From Lachnospiraceae bacterium (lineage in GTDB: Bacteria > Bacillota_A > Clostridia > Lachnospirales > Lachnospiraceae), in contig VSOD01000291.1 in the NCBI GenBank assembly GCA_009774655.1, positions 1-5,604 of the forward strand: a stretch of 5,604 nt of DNA, in the 5' to 3' direction. Below, one piece after another: positions 1 to 5,595 of the stretch. Position 1 is the stretch's first letter. Each line of letters opens with the position of its first letter. A program made the translations under genes and the position numbers. The notes under the pieces were generated by a model that saw only the letters and a list, made by a program, of their open reading frames with translations, had not been told where the DNA came from and did not search any database.

Positions 1-1
1 T

Positions 2-1108
2 GTGACCAAGCACGACTTACGGGACGCGGACCCTTACGGTCGGCTGCCAAGGCCTCTCAAGGACTGCGTGCGTATTCAGTCTACTTCGGGGACTACGGGA
101 CGCCGGGTGGTGGCCTTTTATACCCAGCACGATATTGATCTGTGGGAGGACTGCTGCGCCCGGGCGATCATGGCGGCAGGCGGTACGGAAGAGGATGTGT
201 GCCATGTAAGTTACGGCTATGGCCTTTTCACAGGAGGACCGGGCTTAAACGGCGGCAGCCATAAGGTAGGCTGTCTGACACTGCCCATGTCTTCCGGCAA
301 TACGGACAGACAGCTGCAGTTTATGGTGGATCTGGGTTCCACGATCCTGTGCTGTACGCCTTCCTATGCCGCTTTTCTGGCGGAGAGCATTCATGAGAGA
401 GGGCTGCAGGATCAGATCAAGTTGAAAGCAGGTATCTTCGGCGCGGAGGCATGGAGTGAGGAGATGCGGCAGGATATTCAGAATAAACTGCGCATTAAGG
501 CCTACGATATCTATGGTCATACAGAGACAAGCGGTCCCGGTGTGGCCTTCGAGTGCAGCGAGCAGACCGGTATGCATATCAATGAAGACCACTTTATTGC
601 GGAGATCATCGATCCGGATACGGGCGAGGTTCTGCCGGAGGGCAGTAAGGGCGAGCTGGTGTTTACTTCGATCACAAAAGAAGCCTTTCCGCTGCTGCGT
701 TACCGTACCAGAGACATCTGCGTGCTGACAAGAAAGAAATGTTCCTGCGGCCGTACTCATGTGAAGATGAGCAAGCCGATGGGCAGAAGCGATGATATGC
801 TGATCGTCAAGGGCGTGAATGTCTTCCCGTCCCAGATCGAGACGGTGCTTCTGGAGCAGGGCTATCCGGCTAATTATCAGATCATCGTGGATCGCGTCAA
901 CAATTCCGATACCATCGAAGTGATGGTGGAGATGACACCGGAGAACTTCTCCGATAACCTGGGTAAGATCACGGCGATGGAGAAGAGCCTTGTATCAGCC
1001 TTGAAAGCAATGCTGGGCATCTATGCGAAAGTACGGCTGGTGGCTCCCAAGTCCATTACGAGAAGCGAAGGCAAGGCAGTACGGGTGATCGATAAGCGAA
1101 AGATTTGA
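2..1108 (+). CDS. paaK: Phenylacetate-CoA ligase-like enzyme, 5'-truncated
   Basis: ATP-dependent acyl-CoA ligase of the adenylate-forming superfamily; the family activates phenylacetate or related aryl acids (indoleacetate in some anaerobes) to CoA thioesters in the cytoplasm. Visible motifs, numbered from the first full codon at base 2: P-loop STSGTTGRR at 27-35, YGHTE at 171-175, YRTRD ending in the conserved Asp238, a CxCGR segment at 247-251, the hinge and C-terminal subdomain start GRSDDMLIVKG at 261-271, and EGKAVRVID at 357-365 with Lys358 as the probable catalytic lysine. The 368 residues seen are shorter than the family's usual ~430. The sequence enters inside the conserved TKxDLRDxxPYG region, so roughly 60-70 N-terminal residues lie upstream of the window and the GTG at base 2 is an internal Val, not a start. 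It is followed 36 bp later by an ACT-domain gene, a pairing familiar in Clostridia and archaea. The exact aryl substrate cannot be read from sequence; an indoleacetate-type ligase is equally possible. Confidence 0.9.
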   Translation: MTKHDLRDADPYGRLPRPLKDCVRIQSTSGTTGRRVVAFYTQHDIDLWEDCCARAIMAAGGTEEDVCHVSYGYGLFTGGPGLNGGSHKVGCLTLPMSSGNTDRQLQFMVDLGSTILCCTPSYAAFLAESIHERGLQDQIKLKAGIFGAEAWSEEMRQDIQNKLRIKAYDIYGHTETSGPGVAFECSEQTGMHINEDHFIAEIIDPDTGEVLPEGSKGELVFTSITKEAFPLLRYRTRDICVLTRKKCSCGRTHVKMSKPMGRSDDMLIVKGVNVFPSQIETVLLEQGYPANYQIIVDRVNNSDTIEVMVEMTPENFSDNLGKITAMEKSLVSALKAMLGIYAKVRLVAPKSITRSEGKAVRVIDKRKI

Positions 1109-1144
1109 TAAATTAGAATTGAAGAAAGGAGCAAGGTTGTAATT

Positions 1145-1576
1145 ATGACAATACCTCAAATTTCTGTATTTTTGGAGAATAAAGCGGGACAGCTGGCGGA
1201 TATCACCGGGATTCTCTCGCAGAATCAGGTGAATATGCGGGCTATCAATATCGCGGAGACGACGGATTACGGCGTATTGCGGCTGATCGTGGATGATGCT
1301 GCGAAAGCATCATCGATTCTTCTGGAACAGGGCTTTATCCTGACCATGACACCTGTGGTTGGCGTGGCTGTTCCGGATACGCCCGGCGGGCTGAGCAAGG
1401 TACTCAGTGTGATTTCCGGCGCCGAGATCGATGTGGAATATATGTATTCTGTTTTTGGGCAGAAGGACGGGCAGGCATGTATGATCTTCCGTGTGGCGGA
1501 TTCGGACGGGCTGACGGCAGTTCTGGAGCAGAACGGGATCGGTACGATCGCGGGGGAGGATCTGGGATTACATTAG
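1145..1576 (+). CDS. Tandem ACT-domain protein (putative amino-acid-binding regulator)
   Basis: A 143-residue cytoplasmic protein made of two ACT modules and no catalytic domain. The first (about residues 4-68) begins PQISVFLENKAGQLADITGIL, and its NKAGQL segment is the usual ligand-loop region. The second (about 70-140) begins VVGVAVPDTPGGLSKVLSVI, with DTPGGL in the equivalent position. ACT domains bind small ligands, commonly amino acids, and often act as dimers that regulate an enzyme. Short tandem-ACT proteins are frequently encoded next to phenylacetate-CoA ligase, which suggests (inference) that it senses an aromatic amino acid or its product in the same pathway. The ATG is preceded by AAGGAG at 1126-1131 (13-nt spacing) and AAGGT at 1134-1138 (6-nt spacing). 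The gene is probably co-transcribed with the upstream ligase. No signal peptide or membrane segment is seen. The fold call is firm; the ligand and partner are unknown. Confidence 0.88.
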   Translation: MTIPQISVFLENKAGQLADITGILSQNQVNMRAINIAETTDYGVLRLIVDDAAKASSILLEQGFILTMTPVVGVAVPDTPGGLSKVLSVISGAEIDVEYMYSVFGQKDGQACMIFRVADSDGLTAVLEQNGIGTIAGEDLGLH

Positions 1577-1655
1577 TGTGAAAACCAAACAGATCAAAGT
1601 GACAGTGGAGCAGTAGTCTCTATTGTTACGGATCAGATATAAAAAGAGTATATTT

Positions 1656-1757
1656 TGAGGCTGCTACGAAATTCGGCGTTCATATGATATGTGGTTTTGC
1701 ATGATGAAACATTTATACCACATATTGTATAAAGTGTCAGTTTTTGTAGCAGCCTCA
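1656..1757. repeat. Nested inverted repeat: terminator or MITE-like element
   Basis: The outer arms are 1656-1671 and 1742-1757: 12 perfect pairs (TGAGGCTGCTAC with GTAGCAGCCTCA), extended by one G-U and three A-T pairs. Inside them a second stem pairs 1682-1695 with 1717-1730, including nine perfect pairs (ATATGTGGT with ACCACATAT) plus two wobbles. TATTT occurs immediately on both sides (1651-1655 and 1758-1762), resembling a 5-bp target duplication, though AT-rich flanks make chance likely. The GAGGCTG-type terminus recalls the ends of some insertion sequences (from memory, unverified). The arms lie 80 bp after the ACT stop codon and the right arm is followed by a weak U-rich tail (TATTTATTT), so a factor-independent terminator of the ACT operon is the competing reading. 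Confidence 0.6.
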
Positions 1758-1767
1758 TATTTATTTC

Positions 1768-1778
1768 TGAGGCTGTTA
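1768..1778. repeat. Third, partial copy of the repeat arm
   Basis: TGAGGCTG at 1768-1775 repeats the start of the left arm at 1656. With the following TTA it can pair with 1747-1757 across a 10-nt loop (11 pairs including one G-U). It therefore competes with the long outer stem for the same middle arm. No U-run follows, so this short hairpin would not itself be a classical terminator. Confidence 0.5.
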
Positions 1779-1889
1779 GCATGCAACAGTGCAGATACCA
1801 TCACTGTTACATGATGACAGCATATCTGAGAAAGTCTATATGGTAGTGTGTGAAGTGCTTTTTTGTGCGATGGAGTTGCAAAAAGATAT

Positions 1890-1919
1890 TTGGAGTATTT
1901 GATGCTTTTGTGATATGAT
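1890..1919 (+). promoter_or_regulatory. Extended -10 promoter of the two-component operon
   Basis: TATGAT at 1914-1919 matches five of six bases of the sigma-A -10 box and is preceded by TG at 1911-1912 in the correct extended -10 position. A weak -35 box TTGGAG lies at 1890-1895 with an 18-bp spacer. Transcription would start near 1926, giving a leader of about 40 nt before the kinase ATG. This is a consensus match only, with no direct evidence of activity. Confidence 0.55.
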
Positions 1920-1943
1920 GGTAAAAATATTTATTCAGAATAC

Positions 1944-1961
1944 GGAGGATTACTTTGGGGT
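1944..1961 (+). promoter_or_regulatory. Unusual ribosome binding region of the kinase gene
   Basis: The strongest Shine-Dalgarno match, GGAGG at 1944-1948, is 19 nt from the ATG at 1968, which is too far for normal initiation. A poorer GGGGT at 1957-1961 sits 6 nt from the ATG. No ATG, GTG or TTG lies in frame between GGAGG and the ATG, so the start is kept at 1968. GGAGG is instead well placed for an out-of-frame TTG at 1955, which opens a two-codon frame (TTG GGG TAA). Confidence 0.45.
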
Positions 1962-1967
1962 AATTAT

Positions 1968-3737
1968 ATGCTGAAAACGATAAAAGGAAAACTGATTGCT
2001 TATTTTTCAGTCGCTTTTTTATCTGTGACTGTTATAATCTGTGCCTATTATTATAATACGAATTATCATCTGCAGGAAAATCAGATCATTGAAAATGTCA
2101 GCACAAACATCGACTATATTCAAAGCAATATTAACAGGATGCTGGTCAGGTGCGAAGAATTTTCGGACAAAATATACTGGGATGACCAGATTACCAAGAT
2201 TCTGACGAGACAGTATGATTCCAGAAAGTCTTATTATAGTCTGGACCGTGATCTGGTCAATGCAATTAATAATATTTCGCTTTATCTGGATAATGACATC
2301 ATTTCAAAATATATAAACGGTATTGTCATAAAGGGAAATAATGGAAGGACCATAAAATATGGGCTGGATGCGGATTATATTAATATAGATGAGCTTACGC
2401 AGACAGACTGGTTTCAGAAAAACAGGGATAATGACCATTTAGAATGGCTGCCGATGATCGAACACGACTCACCGGTCATACAGGACAAGTATCAGCTTCC
2501 TGTTGTGAGAAAGCTGATACTCAATTATACAGGTCGAAACGTCGGCTGGATGTTTATCTCCGTATCTCCTTCTATCATTGAGGATGTGGTGAAAGATTAT
2601 GAACTCTCCAGCGATGATATTCTGATCATCTGTGATCGTGACAGAAACTGTATTTACAGCAGCAATCCCGAGCTTTTTGGTACGAATGTGGCCGGGCTTC
2701 TGGATTCCTGGGGAGATGAGAGGGAGATAAACTATAACGACCAGAAATGGTTTGTAGTAAAGGATCACTCAAAGTATTCAGATTTTATGATCATACAGTT
2801 AATCAATAACCGGGTTTTCAGGAATCAGAGTGAGATACTGTTGAAATCTACTGTTATGATGATCATAATCATACTTGTGGTGATATTTGTGCTGACAAGT
2901 CTTCTCTCTAATATCTTAATGAAACCGATCTCCAACATAACAAGAAGAATGAAGATCATAGCAACCGGTGATTTTTCAGTTGATGAGTCACTGGAGGGGG
3001 ATGATGAGATCGGAACTCTTGGAAAAGGGATCAACAGGCTTTCGAAGAGTGTAGACTCTCTTATGGAGCAGATGAGAAGGGAGGAAGCGCTTAAGAAAGA
3101 ATTGGAGTATAAGACGCTGCAGAGCCAGATCAATCCTCATTTCGTGTACAATGTACTGAATTCCATCAAGATCATGGCACAACTCCAGGGAGCGGACAGC
3201 ATTTATACTATGGTGGAGAATTTTGGTGAACTGCTGAAGGAAGTCTCCAAAGGAGTGGATGACAAGATTACCATAAGGAAGGAATTTGAACTGTTGGAGC
3301 GGTATGTTTATCTGCAGAAGATCAGAAAGAAGGGACTAATCCGGACGGAATACCAAATAGAGCCCGGATGTGAGAATGCATTAATTATCAAATTTCTGCT
3401 GCAGCCTCTTGTGGAAAATGCGATCCTGCACGGTTTTGAGAGAAAGAAGGGGATGGAGATTATACAGATCAGTGCCAGGAAGGAAGGGGATACTCTTCTG
3501 ATTCTGATCCGTGATAATGGTATAGGTATGACCGAGGAAGAGATCAGGCAGCTGTTTCGGTCGAACCCGGAGAGTAAGATACAATATAACAAGATTGGGG
3601 TCAAAAATATCCAGGAAAGGATACAGATTCTGTATGGTCCCGAATACGGTCTGTCCTATGCGAGCGAGCCGGACAGATATACAATCGTGAGCGTGCTGCT
3701 GCCATTTGAATTAAAAGGGGGTGAGGATATTGTTTAA
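1968..3737 (+). CDS. YesM-type sensor histidine kinase
   Basis: A 589-residue membrane sensor kinase that should autophosphorylate on histidine and pass the phosphate to the response regulator encoded next to it. Domain order: N-terminal membrane segment (about 10-29); external ligand-binding region (about 30-292) with a Cache-like look; second membrane segment (about 294-316); HAMP linker (about 316-368); His_kinase dimerisation segment with QSQINPHFVYNVLNS (385-399) and phosphoacceptor His391; HATPase domain with N-box LVENAILHGF (481-490), DNGIGM (516-521) and a second Gly-containing ATP-lid motif IGVKNI (543-548). All key catalytic motifs appear intact and the length is usual for the family. 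The stop overlaps the regulator's start, indicating one operon. The family typically senses extracellular solutes, often sugars or peptides, but nothing here identifies the ligand. The gene name yesM would denote the family only, so it is not assigned. Confidence 0.93.
   Translation: MLKTIKGKLIAYFSVAFLSVTVIICAYYYNTNYHLQENQIIENVSTNIDYIQSNINRMLVRCEEFSDKIYWDDQITKILTRQYDSRKSYYSLDRDLVNAINNISLYLDNDIISKYINGIVIKGNNGRTIKYGLDADYINIDELTQTDWFQKNRDNDHLEWLPMIEHDSPVIQDKYQLPVVRKLILNYTGRNVGWMFISVSPSIIEDVVKDYELSSDDILIICDRDRNCIYSSNPELFGTNVAGLLDSWGDEREINYNDQKWFVVKDHSKYSDFMIIQLINNRVFRNQSEILLKSTVMMIIIILVVIFVLTSLLSNILMKPISNITRRMKIIATGDFSVDESLEGDDEIGTLGKGINRLSKSVDSLMEQMRREEALKKELEYKTLQSQINPHFVYNVLNSIKIMAQLQGADSIYTMVENFGELLKEVSKGVDDKITIRKEFELLERYVYLQKIRKKGLIRTEYQIEPGCENALIIKFLLQPLVENAILHGFERKKGMEIIQISARKEGDTLLILIRDNGIGMTEEEIRQLFRSNPESKIQYNKIGVKNIQERIQILYGPEYGLSYASEPDRYTIVSVLLPFELKGGEDIV
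3716..3722 (+). promoter_or_regulatory. Ribosome binding site deciding the regulator start
   Basis: AGGGGGT can pair with the 16S anti-Shine-Dalgarno sequence along seven bases with one G-U wobble. It lies 7 nt before TTG at 3730, an ideal spacing, whereas the GTG at 3721 overlaps it and would have no room for it. The site is inside the kinase coding sequence, so initiation of the regulator is probably coupled to kinase translation. Confidence 0.6.
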
Positions 3738-5319
3738 AGTGGTTTTTATAGATGATGAAACATTGGTGAAAGTAGGGCTGCGCTCTATGCTGGACTGGGA
3801 GAAAGAAGAATTTGAGATTGAGGGAGAGGCTTCCAATGGATGTGAGGGCCTGGAACTGATCTTACAGACAAAGCCGGATCTTGTGATCACAGACATCACT
3901 ATGCCAGAGATGGACGGAATCGAGATGATGCAGAAAGTGAAAGAAAGTGATCTGCAGCCGGTTTTTATCGTCCTTAGCAGTTATGACCAGTTTGAGCTTG
4001 TAAAGAGTGCGATGCAGCTTGGAGCCCGTGATTATTTGCTGAAATTGAAGTTAAACAGCGATATGCTTCGGGAAATGTTGAAGACGGTGAGAGAAGAGCT
4101 GGGAAAAAGAGGTGGAAAGGCAGAACGGAAGAGAGAGCGTTCTGTGTGGGAGACGCAGGAGTTAAGGAAGGTTTTTTTAAAGAAGGCGGTTCTTGGCAGC
4201 CTGGTACACATGGAGAGCGATGGGATTGATCCGGAATGGGAAGACAGACCGGTACGTATTATTTATATTGTGACCAATGCGCAGCATGTGATCGGTACAA
4301 AGGAGGAGGCGGAAAAGAAAATCTATTTGGATACCATACGGAATCTGATCGAGGATATTTGCAGGGAGTTTTTTGAATCCTGCTGCATTGAGTGGGGCAA
4401 TGGAAGATTCCTGATTGTGTGTTATGACCAGAGCCGGGAGAATGCAAAAGACGATTCCAATATGATGGCGGAAGCGATCATTGACGTGCTGATGCAGTAC
4501 AGTAACATCCAGGCCTCTATAGGGATCAGCGGCAAAGTAACAGGATATGAAAACTATAAGGAAGCGTATCTTCAAGCCAAAAGGGTGCAGGATCATTTGG
4601 CAGTGGAAGGATATGGCAAGGTCAGTTTCTTCGAGGATATACCTGAGACTGAAACACTCTCGAGGAGAGGTGTCTCCGGCGATGCATTCAGTGCCGAAAA
4701 ACTTGCGTCGATCTGTGAGACGCTGCATCTGGAGGAACTGGAACAGGTGTCCGGCCAGGTCGTGGAAGATATTAAGGAAAACGGAGTGAAGCTGGACAAC
4801 GCCGCTTCCCAATGCGTCAGGTTTATGTGCCTTTTGGAGGAATACTTAAAACAGAATTGGGGTAGCCGTTATAAAGGTGTGAACATTAATGACTATATGA
4901 AGCGGTTGTACCATTCTGACACCATTTCAGAGATCACGGAGGTTTTTGATCGTTATACGGAGGATGTGAAAACATTTTTTGCGGGTCAGAGTGATAATGA
5001 GCAGGAAAGGATCGTGCGGGAGGCAAAAAAGTATATCAGAGAACATGTATATGAGAATATCAGCCTGAAAGAGATTTCTCAAGCCCTCTTTATCAGCGCG
5101 GGTTATCTGAGTGCAACTTTTTCAAAATATGAGTCTATAGGAGTTGCCAATTATATCAATAAAGTAAAGATTGAGGAAGCAAGAAAGCTTCTGATGAAAC
5201 AACGGCTTAAAGTTTATGAGGTAGCGTTTCAGCTGAAATATGAAAATGCAGGTTATTTCGCTAAGGTGTTTAAGAAATATACGGGGTGTACGCCTAAGGA
5301 ATATATGGAACAAAAATAG
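3730..5319 (+). CDS. YesN-type response regulator, REC plus AraC-family HTH
   Basis: A cytoplasmic transcription regulator, 529 residues if started at TTG 3730 (532 if at the in-frame GTG 3721). The TTG is preferred for its ribosome binding site and because it gives the usual short run before the acidic pair. The receiver domain (about 1-120) has the acidic pair Asp8-Asp9, phosphoacceptor Asp55 in ITDITMPEMDG, Ser83, Tyr102 and Lys105. The residue after that lysine is Leu instead of the usual Pro. The middle (about 172-310) resembles the degenerate GGDEF-like domain found in this family. The C-terminus (about 425-529) carries two helix-turn-helix units of the AraC type, ending in the signature YFAKVFKKYTGCTPKEY. 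It overlaps the kinase gene by 8 bp, which strongly implies it is the kinase's partner. Phosphorylation would promote dimeric DNA binding and usually activation of a nearby solute-uptake or catabolic operon; no such target is in the window. Confidence 0.93.
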   Translation: MFKVVFIDDETLVKVGLRSMLDWEKEEFEIEGEASNGCEGLELILQTKPDLVITDITMPEMDGIEMMQKVKESDLQPVFIVLSSYDQFELVKSAMQLGARDYLLKLKLNSDMLREMLKTVREELGKRGGKAERKRERSVWETQELRKVFLKKAVLGSLVHMESDGIDPEWEDRPVRIIYIVTNAQHVIGTKEEAEKKIYLDTIRNLIEDICREFFESCCIEWGNGRFLIVCYDQSRENAKDDSNMMAEAIIDVLMQYSNIQASIGISGKVTGYENYKEAYLQAKRVQDHLAVEGYGKVSFFEDIPETETLSRRGVSGDAFSAEKLASICETLHLEELEQVSGQVVEDIKENGVKLDNAASQCVRFMCLLEEYLKQNWGSRYKGVNINDYMKRLYHSDTISEITEVFDRYTEDVKTFFAGQSDNEQERIVREAKKYIREHVYENISLKEISQALFISAGYLSATFSKYESIGVANYINKVKIEEARKLLMKQRLKVYEVAFQLKYENAGYFAKVFKKYTGCTPKEYMEQK

Positions 5320-5451
5320 AGTTTGTGCCAGTCCATGGACGCTTATCTATAAATAATTACTGTTTTCTGAAAATATTACATGTATAAAAAACCGAAATGT
5401 GCATATAGTATATAAGTAGGTCATATTCAATTAAAATAGTGTACAAAATAA
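5320..5451. other. 3' untranslated stretch of the two-component operon
   Basis: An AT-rich stretch of about 130 bp between the regulator stop codon and the terminator. It contains no recognisable gene. The only ATG-initiated frame examined, at 5380, is 11 codons long without a ribosome binding site. No convincing promoter was seen. Confidence 0.6.
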
Positions 5452-5487
5452 CAAGAGAGTTGCTTCAAGCGGCTCTCTTGTTTTGTT
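5452..5487 (+). terminator. Intrinsic terminator of the two-component operon
   Basis: A 13-bp stem pairs 5452-5464 (CAAGAGAGTTGCT) with 5468-5480 (AGCGGCTCTCTTG) around a 3-nt loop, including two G-U pairs. It is followed by TTTTGTT. The left flank is also A-rich, so it could work weakly on the other strand. It is the first strong terminator after the regulator gene. Confidence 0.88.
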
Positions 5488-5550
5488 ATACTTGTCACAT
5501 GAAATACAAATACTTAATAAAGAAAGGGTAAGCGGTAAATAATCGGCGTC

Positions 5551-5595
5551 TATAAAAGGAGTACTGCCTGTGGTATCCTACAGACAGTGCTCCTT
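5551..5595 (-). terminator. Probable minus-strand intrinsic terminator
   Basis: An 18-position hairpin pairs 5556-5573 with 5578-5595 around a 4-nt loop, with two G-U pairs (as read on the + strand) and one C-A mismatch. Read on the minus strand the stem runs into TTTTATA (complement of 5551-5557), a normal U-tail. On the + strand it is followed by GATAATTTA, a poor tail. It therefore most likely ends a gene transcribed leftward from beyond the window, convergent with the two-component operon. Confidence 0.6.

Larger units (their letters stand above)
1577..1967. other. 391-bp intergenic region between two operons
   Basis: No coding region was recognised on either strand. From left to right it holds a plain stretch (1577-1655), a nested inverted repeat (1656-1757), a partial third copy of the repeat arm (1768-1778), a weaker possible stem-loop (arms 1792-1797 and 1823-1828, with an inner stem 1804-1809/1815-1820), a promoter (1890-1919) and a purine-rich leader before the kinase gene. 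It separates the end of the ligase/ACT operon from the start of the two-component operon, and base composition becomes visibly more AT-rich from here on. Confidence 0.8.

Noticed and set aside
245..760. 171-residue open frame on the minus strand
   Set aside because: Lies wholly opposite the well-supported ligase gene, has no recognisable domain and low-quality composition for a protein; a shadow frame.
1859..1864. T-run resembling a terminator tail upstream of the promoter
   Set aside because: No GC-rich stem directly precedes it.
3721..3723. GTG as start of the response regulator
   Set aside because: It overlaps the only good ribosome binding site; TTG at 3730 has ideal spacing. Kept as an alternative only.
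4177..4812. 211-residue open frame on the minus strand
   Set aside because: Opposite the middle domain of the response regulator; no recognisable domain, no supporting ribosome site, a shadow frame.
5376..5409. TTACAT and TATAGT as a promoter in the 3' untranslated region
   Set aside because: The spacer is 22 bp, too long for a sigma-A promoter, and no gene follows before the terminator.
5380..5415. Eleven-codon frame starting ATG in the 3' untranslated region
   Set aside because: No ribosome binding site upstream and too short to distinguish from chance.
5499..5531. Ten-codon frame between the two right-hand hairpins
   Set aside because: No ribosome binding site, Lys/Tyr-rich as expected from AT-rich DNA, no context.
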